64,000 bases of DNA from Bradyrhizobium diversitatis (GCF_016031635.1 NZ_JACEGD010000003.1:1-64000); one strand, 5' to 3'. Shown: positions 17,376 through 26,379, counted from the first letter of the stretch. The notes: a model not told the origin generated them from the letters alone. Program-made: numbers and translations.

Positions 17376-18784
17376 CAATTTGCCCCCTGCTCGATTGCCT
17401 CTTCCACGAGCGCGCGAGCTTGTTTATCCGCAGACACAGCATCATCATAGGCTGCCACAGCCTTCTCGATTTGGTCTGCGACTTTTCCCTCACGCTCGGC
17501 GCCCAGTCGGGGGACGGGGAGCCTCCACATCAAGCTTGGATGTTGCTCCTGCTGTTTTCCGCCGATGCTTATGGAACGAAGTATCCGGAAGGCCGCGTTG
17601 GAACGGAGAAAAGCGAAGAGGTAACCAGGACGCACCTTTGTCGTATCAGGAACACAGCGAAAAAAGTCCCCACTGAACACAAAGTCACGCATTGATGGCG
17701 TCACGATAAGCGCACGACAGTAAAGTTCCTGCTCCCCGAGAGTGCCATGGGATGGAATTAGCGTTGTAAAAGCGGGAACATGCAGTCCTTGTTGTTCCAC
17801 CGAGCTACGCGAAATCCATCGACCTTCTGGACGAAAACGAAATGCGTTGCGCTGACCAAGAAGCATCACGCCAAACTCAGGCTCCGCGTCAACTCGCTTA
17901 AAGATGTTTTTTCCTTTGAAGTACTCTGGTTGGCATAATGAACCTAGTGGCTGCCCACCTGCTCGCTCAAAGAGCCGCCACAAGTCGCTGGCTCGCGGAT
18001 CGTAATTCATCGCCCTAAATGTTTCTGTCGAGATCTGGCTCTCACTCCAGCCGAGAGAACGACGATCGCTGAGCCATTGTCGGGGAAGCATGTCAGTGGT
18101 GCCGACCCAGGCCAGAAGATCAGCTGTCGCGCGATTACACAGTGTCTCGTACTCAGACAACTGTCGCGCAGCCTCCTCGACAAGATCATGGATCTTTGCT
18201 TCGAGAGTTGAACCGAGCCGAGGCACCGGCAGATTGATGATATGCTCTGGTTCTATGTGCTGAATGATTGCGCCGTAAGTTCCGCCAACGACGAGGGGCA
18301 CTCCGAACTTGCTGCTCAGGTAAGCGTATAAATACCCGGGCGGGATTTTCTTGGGGTCTGGCACAATGCGCATGAAGTGCTGAGAGCCAGCCATCCCGTC
18401 CATGTTCGATCGCGCGTATGCCATGCGGCCGATCGTCCCGGAGCACGTAATTAGAGTCCAACGAGGCCGCACGATGAAGCGCGGGTTTGCGGCGACCTGC
18501 TTCCTAGAAAGCATGGGAAGATGCGTAAGGTCGGCCTTTAGAATGTCCGTGCTGCCAAGGAACGGTACACCGTGGGCAGGATCGTCGACATACGAGCGAG
18601 CGAAACGGGGGCCGTTGAAAATGCCCGCGATCCCCTGCTCCGTCACGTCCTGCAAAGCTTCTTTGCGAACTGCAAGCCTCTCAAGCAGTACCTTCGCTTC
18701 GAGCGCGCCGGACATGTATGGCCCGCAGTCGAGACGCCGTCCGTCCCGCTCGAGCCATCCGCTCGGAACCGTTTTCGTCTTCAT
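17375..18784 (-). CDS. MADS protein MAD5, HsdS-like specificity subunit
   Basis: A 469-residue protein built like a type I restriction specificity subunit. Two target-recognition domains are each followed by a helical spacer. The first recognition module covers roughly residues 30-200 (GVPFLGSTDILKADL ... NLPVPRLGS) and the second roughly 250-440 (PVPRLGAEREGKVADQIEKA). The repeated PVPRLG motif ends both halves, as expected for HsdS. It would direct the MAD2 methylase to a bipartite DNA site. The ATG at 18784 overlaps the MAD4 stop as ATGA; the open frame upstream to 18850 lies inside MAD4 and is not needed. No HsdR gene is present. Confidence 0.88.
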   Translation of the reverse strand: MKTKTVPSGWLERDGRRLDCGPYMSGALEAKVLLERLAVRKEALQDVTEQGIAGIFNGPRFARSYVDDPAHGVPFLGSTDILKADLTHLPMLSRKQVAANPRFIVRPRWTLITCSGTIGRMAYARSNMDGMAGSQHFMRIVPDPKKIPPGYLYAYLSSKFGVPLVVGGTYGAIIQHIEPEHIINLPVPRLGSTLEAKIHDLVEEAARQLSEYETLCNRATADLLAWVGTTDMLPRQWLSDRRSLGWSESQISTETFRAMNYDPRASDLWRLFERAGGQPLGSLCQPEYFKGKNIFKRVDAEPEFGVMLLGQRNAFRFRPEGRWISRSSVEQQGLHVPAFTTLIPSHGTLGEQELYCRALIVTPSMRDFVFSGDFFRCVPDTTKVRPGYLFAFLRSNAAFRILRSISIGGKQQEQHPSLMWRLPVPRLGAEREGKVADQIEKAVAAYDDAVSADKQARALVEEAIEQGAN

Positions 18785-19413
18785 GCGGCCCCCGCCGGGA
18801 ACCACGCGCGCAGCGCATCTCGAACGCAATGGAAGGCCGGATCGACACATCCCGCCGTTGAGACTACGCGTGCAATCTGGCTATACACGACTATCGGCGG
18901 GCCCGCGCGGTTGGCGCGAATGAGGGCTTGGATCACTTCCTTCGGCGCGAGAGGCTTGGCAGAACCTAGCGGCCAGCGCCCATCTTGCGCGAGAATCTGC
19001 CGAAGCGATGGCCCAGTGTGCCCGAGTGCACGCTCGACGTTCGGGTTGTCCTGCCACAGCAGCACCTCGAGTTCAGGATCGATGACCGCCACTGCAGCTC
19101 GGTCGTGCCAACCGTTGGCGTTGAGCCGATGTTCGATCTCGCCACGCACTTCTTGGGAAGGCCGCGCGCCGCCGAACTGCTGATCCAGCACCACGAGGGC
19201 TCGTCGATGCGTGTTGAGGTACGGGCGCAAGATCTCATGACAGCGCCGATGCACGCCACCATCTGTATTTAATGGGTCGTGCACGATGTCGTTCGTGGGA
19301 TCAAATTGGAAAGGCGCGCATGCCAACGCGTGATGGAACTGCCGCTCGAAGAATGCGCGCAGAACCGCCGCCATTGTACCATCAGCGACGAGGATAATAA
19401 GCTCGCGCGTCAT
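18781..19413 (-). CDS. MADS protein MAD4
   Basis: A 210-residue soluble protein, assigned as MAD4 by position between the AAA ATPase and the HsdS-like gene. Hydrophobic strands ending in acidic residues recur: LIILVADG, ALVVLDQQF and AVAVIDPELEVLLW. That pattern resembles TOPRIM-like or DUF4276-type folds that pair with ATPases in OLD-like systems, but this is an inference and the canonical catalytic Glu is not obvious. The start ATG overlaps the MAD3 stop (ATGA) and its own stop overlaps the MAD5 start, so dosage is tied to both neighbours. Confidence 0.78.
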   Translation of the reverse strand: MTRELIILVADGTMAAVLRAFFERQFHHALACAPFQFDPTNDIVHDPLNTDGGVHRRCHEILRPYLNTHRRALVVLDQQFGGARPSQEVRGEIEHRLNANGWHDRAAVAVIDPELEVLLWQDNPNVERALGHTGPSLRQILAQDGRWPLGSAKPLAPKEVIQALIRANRAGPPIVVYSQIARVVSTAGCVDPAFHCVRDALRAWFPAGAA

Positions 19414-20708
19414 CCAAGCACCCCCGTAGCGAAAAGTGTCGAGAGGCTCACCTCTCCTTTCCAGTCCACGAGACGTGGGTGGAGGGGACCGGCGACGACC
19501 TCGACAGCTCCGTCGTCACGGATACGTGCCGCTAGGATGTGCGCCAGCTCCGTACGCGCGAGCACGACGGGAGAATGAGACGCAACTATGACTTGGCTGC
19601 CATATATCGACTCAAGACTCTGGATGACCGCCTCGATTGCCTTCGGATGGATGCCATTTTCAGGCTCCTCGGTCACCAGAAAGCGAGGTGGATTGGCAAT
19701 ATAAGCAAGCAGCGTTAGCACCAGGATACGCAGCGTGCCGTCAGAAAGGCCTGACGACGGTACGTCGTAGCGATCGCCGTATCGGACGCGGTAGTACGCA
19801 TGATGATCATCCTCGCGCTCATGCACGCTTATGTCGGAGACTTGCGGCAGCGCCAGGCGGACATGGCTCTTCCAGAGCGCGAAACGATCGGGGTCTGTTC
19901 TTTGAAGCTCAAGGGCAAGCCACGGCGCGTTCTTCCCAGAACCAAGTACCCGCGTCTTCGATAGTCCTGGAGGACTTGCAATTCGAAGCGCATTCCAGTC
20001 AGGGTCAAAGAACACAGCGTCTTCGACAAGCAGATCGAAAAGCCACCGGGCTGCCGGGAATTCGTTCTGACTCTCGAACTGCAAGCGCGGGAGCGCGAGC
20101 TGTTGCGGTGAGACCATTGAATTCGTGGGGCGAGGGCGACGCAGTGTCTCGGGAGTATATTCGGCCTCACCGCCGTACTCTCGCTTAAGGATGAACTTCC
20201 AGTTTCGATTCGGGTTCACCTCACCGTGCATGCGCGGAGCGCTCGCATCGGCCGCGGTTCGGGCCGGCGAGTGAGCCTCGGGAAAGACGAAAAGGTACTC
20301 GTTCTGCACCTGTAGCTCCGTCTCGTTGAAGATCTGAAGACGAAGCTCGTAACGGATGTGGGTCGGCCACTGGTCTTTACTGCCGCGGACCTTTTCGGAC
20401 ATGCTTTCGAGGAGGGCGCTTTTGACCTGATTGGGAAGCGCAGCTTCGACGGAGAGAATGAAGTTGTCGCCCTGACTCTGGAAGATCAGCTCACGGAGAG
20501 CGGTCGCGCGCGGCGCTCGCCCATCTCGTCGCTCAGTGAACGCCGCGCTGACCGCCCGCTCACGGAGCAAATCACCGAGGAGCACAGGCACGTCAAGTAG
20601 CGTAGTCTTGCCCGAGCCGTTGGCGCCCACCAGCACGCGGAACTCTCCGAGATCCACATCAAGTTTGTCAAAGCAGCGATAGCGCGTTGCTTCGATGCGC
20701 GTAATCAC
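19410..20708 (-). CDS. MADS protein MAD3, AAA/OLD-like ATPase
   Basis: A 432-residue ATPase of the RecF/OLD-related AAA_21 type. Walker A GANGSGKT is at residues 28-35 after the typical IEATRYRCFDKLDVDLGEF start. The C-terminal half holds the signature-like SGLSDGTLRIL, Walker B LVTEEPENGIHP (near 344-355) and the switch histidine in VIVASHSPVV. Such ATPases often sense DNA ends or phage proteins and activate an effector encoded next to them. The GTG start overlaps the MAD2 stop (GTGA) and has AAGGAG eight bases upstream. Confidence 0.9.
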   Translation of the reverse strand: MITRIEATRYRCFDKLDVDLGEFRVLVGANGSGKTTLLDVPVLLGDLLRERAVSAAFTERRDGRAPRATALRELIFQSQGDNFILSVEAALPNQVKSALLESMSEKVRGSKDQWPTHIRYELRLQIFNETELQVQNEYLFVFPEAHSPARTAADASAPRMHGEVNPNRNWKFILKREYGGEAEYTPETLRRPRPTNSMVSPQQLALPRLQFESQNEFPAARWLFDLLVEDAVFFDPDWNALRIASPPGLSKTRVLGSGKNAPWLALELQRTDPDRFALWKSHVRLALPQVSDISVHEREDDHHAYYRVRYGDRYDVPSSGLSDGTLRILVLTLLAYIANPPRFLVTEEPENGIHPKAIEAVIQSLESIYGSQVIVASHSPVVLARTELAHILAARIRDDGAVEVVAGPLHPRLVDWKGEVSLSTLFATGVLG

Positions 20709-22789
20709 GTGCCTGGCTCCTTGTTCTTTGCTCGAAACTTTTGGTATGCGACGGCGATAGCCGGAAGGTCATCGTCCAGGACCTTCATCTTGCGACGCAG
20801 TCGCCGCTCGACGAAGTGGCCATTCATGCGAATACGCTCGACCTCTTCAACGTCTTCGAGAATCTCCTCTCCGTCGGGACTGCGCTTATAGAGCGTATTG
20901 CCGCGACGATCGAATCCGACCTTCTCGGCGACCGCCATGAATACCGGGTAGCCTTCGCGCCGCCCAAGGTCCTCGGCCTGGATCACGCTTTGAGGCTTCT
21001 TCTTCAGGAAAAGAAGTGACGTCAGAATGTTGACATTCGCTTCGACTATGAAGACCTCTACAGGCAGATCGATGCTGGCAAGCACCCAAGTATGGCGTAA
21101 AATCCACCGACGAATGTACTCGTCTCCTGGATTGCCGAGGATGCCGTTCGGAAGGACAATCCCCATCCGGCCCCCTGGCTTTAGCCAATCGACTGCACGC
21201 TGGATGAAGAGCACTTCTGGGGCGACAGATTTCTGATACCCATCACCCCAAGCAAAATCGTCTTCCGCTTTTCCGGGCCTGCGTGCCAGCTCATAATCGC
21301 GGAGTAGTTGGGGGTCCGTTATGGGAATCTCCGACCCAAACGGAGGATTGGTCATAACGATATCAATGCTTCCCAGCGGAATCGCCGCTTTGGCTGGCTC
21401 GAGGCCTGCGAGGTGCCCACGAGGGAAGGCCAGTGAGTCCATGTAGAAGACATTGCCAGGCTCATTCGCGGCCATACTCAGGCTCATCATCGTTGCACGC
21501 ACGAGGAACGGATCGAAGTCGGCGCCGAAAAGGTTTTTCTTAACGAACTCGGCTAGCCGCTCCTGAATGGAACGAAGCTCCTGCGTCGACTCGGCGCCGG
21601 GCTGAATACCCCTTTCCTCCTGGAATTTATGCGCCAGATGCGCGAGCGTAGCAGTGAGGAAGCCGCCAGTGCCGCACGCCGGATCAAGCACGCGTTCACT
21701 GGGCTTCGGGTCGAGCACGGCCACAACGAGCTCAATGGCGCCGCGCGGCGTGAAGTATTGGCCGCGGTCACCGCGCAGGTTCGTGCCGACAATCTCCTGG
21801 TACGCAGCGCCTTTCGCATCTACGTCAGTGCGACCAAAATCGTACTTGGCCAACTCGGAAACCATGAATGCAAGGGCACGGTCCGAGAGCGTAATCTCTT
21901 CGGCGCCGCGGAAGACAGTCGAGTACTTCTTCTTCACTTCGGCGAAAAGCGATTCAACCCGCTTGCGTATCGCCTTCTGTCCAGCAGGGTCGAACTGCTC
22001 GTCGATGAGCTGGCCGTTCTTCTCGAAACGCCCCGCCCAAAAGCGGCGCGCGTCGTTCGGTTGTCGCTCGTCGTACATTTTGGAAAAGATAAGATAAAGG
22101 AACTGCCAAAAGGCCGCATCCTTCGGCATTCCCTCGTTGCCGTGAATGAAATTGTGGCATCGCCGAAATGCTGTCCGCAGCATCTCCGGATCGGCTCGAC
22201 GCAGCCTGGCGTGCGATGCGACGTCTCGCGTTCCGATTGATTCATCGGAGAGCGGCCAATCGCCGATCGGCTTGAACTTCACGTCAAAGCGCGAGCGCTC
22301 AACACGGAAGAAAAAGAACTCGAGTCCGTTGGTCCAAAGGCCATACTTGCAGTTCTCGCAGGCCGCCATCGCGGCCTTCAGTACATCGAGGTCCTTCGCC
22401 GCCTGCTCGTGGTCGCGCATCTTATACGCGCCCCTATCACCGAGCTTCAACTCCTTCTGACAGACGACGAGTCGGCGAACGTTCTCGGGAGCGTGCTCGG
22501 AACCCGGCTCGAAAACCGCGATGTCGATCTTCTTGTTCGAGCCGTCGACCTTCACTTTGAAGTCCGGCTCCATATCATCAACTGAGATGCCGTACTCGTG
22601 AAACAGAGCGCGAGCAATGCGTTGGCGAACGCGCTCCTTATCGTTCTCGGCAACGGGCTTGCCCGTTATGTAATCAAAAACTTTCCCGTCCTCGATCGAA
22701 TTGATCTCGCCGGTCGACGCGTCGCTCTCCTCAGTGCCTTCGGCCGGCGTTACCGCCGCCGACTTCGCTGCCTTCCTTCGCCTAACCAT
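20705..22789 (-). CDS. MADS protein MAD2, HsdM-like N6-adenine DNA methyltransferase
   Basis: A 694-residue type I-like adenine methyltransferase. The SAM-binding motif LDPACGTGGFL is near residues 368-378 and the catalytic NPPF near 481-484. The N-terminal 150 residues (KIDIAVFEP ... LVVCQKE) resemble an HSDR_N-like domain and are longer than in classical HsdM. It should methylate host DNA at sites chosen by MAD5, marking self. I prefer ATG 22789, which has AGAAGG five bases upstream and overlaps the MAD1 stop by eight bases; a TTG at 22810 is also possible. Confidence 0.92.
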   Translation of the reverse strand: MVRRRKAAKSAAVTPAEGTEESDASTGEINSIEDGKVFDYITGKPVAENDKERVRQRIARALFHEYGISVDDMEPDFKVKVDGSNKKIDIAVFEPGSEHAPENVRRLVVCQKELKLGDRGAYKMRDHEQAAKDLDVLKAAMAACENCKYGLWTNGLEFFFFRVERSRFDVKFKPIGDWPLSDESIGTRDVASHARLRRADPEMLRTAFRRCHNFIHGNEGMPKDAAFWQFLYLIFSKMYDERQPNDARRFWAGRFEKNGQLIDEQFDPAGQKAIRKRVESLFAEVKKKYSTVFRGAEEITLSDRALAFMVSELAKYDFGRTDVDAKGAAYQEIVGTNLRGDRGQYFTPRGAIELVVAVLDPKPSERVLDPACGTGGFLTATLAHLAHKFQEERGIQPGAESTQELRSIQERLAEFVKKNLFGADFDPFLVRATMMSLSMAANEPGNVFYMDSLAFPRGHLAGLEPAKAAIPLGSIDIVMTNPPFGSEIPITDPQLLRDYELARRPGKAEDDFAWGDGYQKSVAPEVLFIQRAVDWLKPGGRMGIVLPNGILGNPGDEYIRRWILRHTWVLASIDLPVEVFIVEANVNILTSLLFLKKKPQSVIQAEDLGRREGYPVFMAVAEKVGFDRRGNTLYKRSPDGEEILEDVEEVERIRMNGHFVERRLRRKMKVLDDDLPAIAVAYQKFRAKNKEPGT

Positions 22790-22997
22790 GCTTGCCTTCT
22801 TTCTCACCAATCTCGTCGGAAGACGAAGCGGCGCCGCCGTTGCGCACCCAGGTATCGACCTCCTCGCGCTTGAACTTCCAGAACCGACCGACCTTATGGC
22901 CAGGCATCCCTTTCGAGGTGACCCACGTGTAGACGGTGTCCTTGGTCACCCCGAGATACGAGGCGATCTCATCGGCTGAGAGCCACCTATCATCCAT
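22782..22997 (-). CDS. MADS protein MAD1, small helix-turn-helix protein
   Basis: A 71-residue DNA-binding protein of the excisionase/MerR-like HTH_17 type: WLSADEIASYLGVTKDTVYTWVTSKGMPGHKVGRFWKFKREEVDTW reads as helix, turn, helix and wing, followed by a disordered acidic tail. It is first in the MADS operon, with an excellent ribosome binding site (GGGAGGAG). Tandem 19-21-bp repeats 54-93 bases upstream are its likely binding sites. I infer that it autoregulates the defence operon. Confidence 0.88.
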   Translation of the reverse strand: MDDRWLSADEIASYLGVTKDTVYTWVTSKGMPGHKVGRFWKFKREEVDTWVRNGGAASSSDEIGEKEGKHG

Positions 22998-23050
22998 GAA
23001 ACTCCTCCCGACCGTCGATCGAGCCGCATACCGACCGTAGCAGCTTTTGA

Positions 23051-23090
23051 CCGGGTTGAGTCGGTTTTATACCGGTTGAGTTGGGTTATA
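23051..23090 (-). promoter_or_regulatory. Tandem repeat operator upstream of MAD1
   Basis: Two head-to-tail copies of a near-identical unit: on the minus strand TATAACCCAACTCAACCGG (19 bp) and TATAAAACCGACTCAACCCGG (21 bp). A partial GGTCAAAAG follows. Direct repeats with an AT-rich edge suit cooperative binding by a small MerR/BldC-like protein such as MAD1. The TATAA blocks may also be part of the promoter. Confidence 0.55.
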
Positions 23091-23200
23091 CCAGTCCCCA
23101 AGCGCGGCTTCGGCGCGAAAGAAGTGCGTCCCCCGGCAGCCAATCCGAAATTGCAGCGTCTGGGCTGCACTACCAGAAAAATACGTCGCAAATCGACCCC

Positions 23201-24562
23201 CTATTGACCACCCAGAATCGCTGCACGGACGAGGCTGTTCATCATCTGCTCGGACTCGCCCGGCTTTTCGCCGTCAGCCTCGTCCCCACAATTGACCGAT
23301 ACGAACCAAAGCTGCCGCGAGGGTGTCGACGCGACCCGCCAAGGATTTTTTGGTGCCAAACGGCGAACTACCTGTCCTTCAGGGTCGCCAGGGTAGATCA
23401 GAAAGCCGTCCAGTCGCGATGCAGGATCACCAAAGCCAGCTAGATAAGCGGTGAGTTGGTAAAGATCATCGGTGACTACGCCCGTACGGTTGAGAGCGTG
23501 TGCCCGCGTCGTCTTGTATTTGGCATCGGCGATGGCACGGCAACGCCCCTCATGATCGAGTATAAGAACATCCGGGCGCAACGAACCGAGCTCGTCGCCA
23601 TCTGCAATCAAAAGTGATCGGATGTGTTCGATGGCGCGGCCCGTATGGACAACCCGCAACCCAGGAAGACCAACTTGCAAGAGCTTGGCGACGTATAATT
23701 CCCAAATCTCGGCCATGTCGAGCAGCACCCCGAACGCCTTGCCCTCACCAGCAGATGACGCCATACGCGGACGTCGCGCGAGGATAGAGAGCGAGAGCTC
23801 GATTGCGGGTCTGTAGTTTTCAGTTATCGGCGAGTATCGCACGATGTGATTCTCGACCGTTGTTATGCCCACGCGTGGGCCAAGGGCCGCTTGGAGGTCT
23901 TCGACTATGGTTCTGCCGCGCTCGGGCAACCAGTAATTTTTCTCGCCACGTGAGCCGAGAGCGGCGCGCAAGCGTTCGAACGCGCCTAGCAGAATGCGAC
24001 CAATGACCGGATCGACGACGCGTGTGCGCGTAACGCTCGCGAGACGGTCGTCCCTAACTGCGCGCATGAGAGCGGTTTCACGCGGCAAGAGCCTACCGCG
24101 CAGGGCGGCACCGAAATGGACCGTTTCGACTCGTCGGAACGGCAGTCCATGCTTCGCGGCAACGAGGAGCCGACCAGCCCAAAGATGAGCGATTACAAGC
24201 CAAAGCCAAATGCGCTGCTGCTCATATCGGCCTTTTGAATCTACCAGCCTGACTCCCCAGATAGCGGAAAGCCATTTCATCAGAGCCGGCATACCAAACC
24301 TGGGTTCGAGACGCAGGATCCGCCCTTCGAACTGGACTTCGCCGATGTATCGCCCCGCCCACCAAGTGCCGGTCGCGGCGTCGAAAGAGGCTACAGGCTC
24401 CTCGTCGAGCTCATCGGCCTGATGGCCGAGGCGGAGAAGCATATCGGGCGGTTTCGCCGCAAGGACGAGCTTTCGAAGCCAGTCATCATCCTCGCGGTTG
24501 GCAATCGGAATTGGTGAACAATCCCGCGCGAGAATTGTGCTGGCGTCGATTTGCTCGGTCAC
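23201..24562 (-). CDS. mcrC: McrC-type nuclease subunit of a McrBC restriction system
   Basis: A 453-residue McrC homologue. The N-terminal half has the usual GRYIGEVQFEGRILRLEPRFG segment. The C-terminal PD-(D/E)xK nuclease motif is LRPDVLIL followed by AIADAKYKT. With McrB it cuts DNA containing modified cytosine. The GTG start overlaps the mcrB stop (GTGA) and has AAGGAT just upstream, so it is coupled to mcrB. About 200 bases separate it from MAD1, so MADS probably has its own promoter. Confidence 0.9.
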   Translation of the reverse strand: MTEQIDASTILARDCSPIPIANREDDDWLRKLVLAAKPPDMLLRLGHQADELDEEPVASFDAATGTWWAGRYIGEVQFEGRILRLEPRFGMPALMKWLSAIWGVRLVDSKGRYEQQRIWLWLVIAHLWAGRLLVAAKHGLPFRRVETVHFGAALRGRLLPRETALMRAVRDDRLASVTRTRVVDPVIGRILLGAFERLRAALGSRGEKNYWLPERGRTIVEDLQAALGPRVGITTVENHIVRYSPITENYRPAIELSLSILARRPRMASSAGEGKAFGVLLDMAEIWELYVAKLLQVGLPGLRVVHTGRAIEHIRSLLIADGDELGSLRPDVLILDHEGRCRAIADAKYKTTRAHALNRTGVVTDDLYQLTAYLAGFGDPASRLDGFLIYPGDPEGQVVRRLAPKNPWRVASTPSRQLWFVSVNCGDEADGEKPGESEQMMNSLVRAAILGGQ

Positions 24563-26379
24563 GATCCTTCGCCCGCAAGAAGAATGCCCGCCGCGCGCGT
24601 CAGGAGAGCCTCGCGCTCGGCAGAATCGATCCCGGAAAGATATTGTGTAAGAAGAGGTGCCAGCGAGTAACGCCAGAGCGTATCGACCGGGTCGAGCGCC
24701 ATCCCTCTGCTATTGAACAATACCCGGTTTCGCCGCTTTTCCGACGACACAAGATACCGGTGTGCGAATGATACCACGTCGCAGAAATAGGTATGGCCGA
24801 TTTCGTACTGCGATCCAAGATAGCTGTTGCCATCAATAATCTCGTTCAGCAGGAGCGCACGATCGGCAAGGATCTCGAACTCCGCTTCGACCTTCTCCCA
24901 GCCGCGACGCAGCTTCCCTACTTCCAGCAGCGCGCTCCAGCGCTTTTGCGATACGGCGAGAAAATCATCGCGGGAAAATCCACGAAAGAACCATAGAAAG
25001 CGGCGGCGCAAAGCAAAATCGACGTGTTCAAGAGACTGGTCGATCAGATTCATTGTGCCAATAACATAGAGGTTTGCAGGAAGCCGCACCTTGCGCGGCT
25101 TCTCGTCGTGACCGCCAAGACGTACCTCGGTATCGCGATCTTCAAGAAGTGAGAAGCATTCCCCGAGCACCTTACTGAGATCAGCACGATTCATCTCGTC
25201 GAGAATGAGAACTACCGGAATCTTTTGTTCTTCGACGGATTCACGTTGCATCTCCTCAACAACTCTCAACAGGACTCCATCGCGATATTCGGTCTGGCCA
25301 TTGCTTGCGATCTGAAGTCCTCGCACGAAATCTTCATAGCCGTACCCGGGATGAAACTGGACCCTTTGCGTGCGCGTCGCGACAAGCTCTGAAAGCTTTT
25401 TATCGGGGGTCGAAAAGAAGCGCCCCGGCCCCCACTGCTTAAGCAGCTCTTGTCGGATCAGGCTGCCGGCGATGTCCCTCGCCTGATAGGTCTTGCCAGT
25501 TCCTGGTGGACCGTAGAGAACGATTTGCTGCTTGATATGCAGCGCCGGTAGAGCGCCAAGCGTTTCACTCTCGCCGTCAGTGTACCAGCAGGCGCGTAGC
25601 GGTTCCCAATAAAAATCGAGTTCGTGGTCGGACAGGAATTTCGTCAGCCTCTGTCGAATAGCCTTGAGTTGATCATCAACGTCGTCAGGCGTTTCGCCCT
25701 CGATCATCTCACGAAAGGCTTCAGCTATGCGCGATTTGTGGTCCTCGCTCGCGATCCGTTCGTAGTCGTCTGGAAACAAGAGATAGAGGAGGATGTGTCG
25801 GAGTTGCGGTGGTCGTCCGAATTCATCTCGATGCGCCTCGGCCAAATCGTCGAGCATCGCCCGGGCGCGCAGGTGATCCTGTAACATCTCTACCCGTTCG
25901 GCTTCGGGTTTGTTAGTCACTGCAATTGCAAACCGAGCTAAGTAGGTGAGCTCATTGGGTCTGCCGGTGTTGTAGACTAGTCCGGGATTGCCAATGCCGG
26001 TGTCGAAGGCATCGAACAGGGGGGCCTTACCGTCGATTTCAATGCTCCTCCAACTCGCAACTTCCCGGATCAGCCCAGTCTTTCTCGAACGGCCAACGCT
26101 GGTAGGAAAGAGGAAGTACACAAACAGCAGTTCGCAAGCGAGGCGCGTTACGTCTTCATTCTCCGTCGCGAGCTGAGCCTTGAACTTCTGCTCGAAGTTC
26201 TTGTCTTTCGAGGTGTCCGGCCGATCGATGAAGCAAGCCTTGAAGCGCTGCAAGTTGCTCGGCGACCAGAGCTCACGATCCCCCCAGAGAAGAGATTTTC
26301 CGGCGACTAGGCATTGATCGCGCCAGTCGCGCGCGGCATCGAAAATGCGCGATGAGTCGTGCTCTGTGATTCGTGCCAT
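24559..26379 (-). CDS. mcrB: McrB-type GTPase subunit of a McrBC restriction system
   Basis: A 606-residue protein with a variable N-terminal region (1-275) and a C-terminal AAA+ motor. Walker A GPPGTGKT is at 290-297, Walker B LILDEMNRADL at 391-401, and GTMNLIDQSLEHVDFALRRRF at 441-461 is the McrB hallmark (MNxxD, GTP-specific in the family) plus arginine fingers. The N-terminal region is not the E. coli 5-methylcytosine-binding domain by eye, so target specificity is open. It drives translocation and activates McrC. It is the first gene of the minus-strand cassette. Confidence 0.9.
   Translation of the reverse strand: MARITEHDSSRIFDAARDWRDQCLVAGKSLLWGDRELWSPSNLQRFKACFIDRPDTSKDKNFEQKFKAQLATENEDVTRLACELLFVYFLFPTSVGRSRKTGLIREVASWRSIEIDGKAPLFDAFDTGIGNPGLVYNTGRPNELTYLARFAIAVTNKPEAERVEMLQDHLRARAMLDDLAEAHRDEFGRPPQLRHILLYLLFPDDYERIASEDHKSRIAEAFREMIEGETPDDVDDQLKAIRQRLTKFLSDHELDFYWEPLRACWYTDGESETLGALPALHIKQQIVLYGPPGTGKTYQARDIAGSLIRQELLKQWGPGRFFSTPDKKLSELVATRTQRVQFHPGYGYEDFVRGLQIASNGQTEYRDGVLLRVVEEMQRESVEEQKIPVVLILDEMNRADLSKVLGECFSLLEDRDTEVRLGGHDEKPRKVRLPANLYVIGTMNLIDQSLEHVDFALRRRFLWFFRGFSRDDFLAVSQKRWSALLEVGKLRRGWEKVEAEFEILADRALLLNEIIDGNSYLGSQYEIGHTYFCDVVSFAHRYLVSSEKRRNRVLFNSRGMALDPVDTLWRYSLAPLLTQYLSGIDSAEREALLTRAAGILLAGEGS

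Noticed and set aside
16251..17450. A 399-codon open frame antisense to MAD6
   Set aside because: It lies opposite clear NERD and kinase motifs on the other strand, has no ribosome binding site and no recognisable fold.
17375..22789. Ordinary type I restriction-modification system
   Set aside because: HsdM-like and HsdS-like genes are present, but no HsdR translocase-nuclease is encoded, and six other coupled genes surround them.
6032..22997. BREX or DISARM classification of the defence operon
   Set aside because: A PglW-like kinase and a methylase recall BREX, but there is no PglZ, BrxC or BrxL. The HsdS-like subunit and the gene order match MADS instead.
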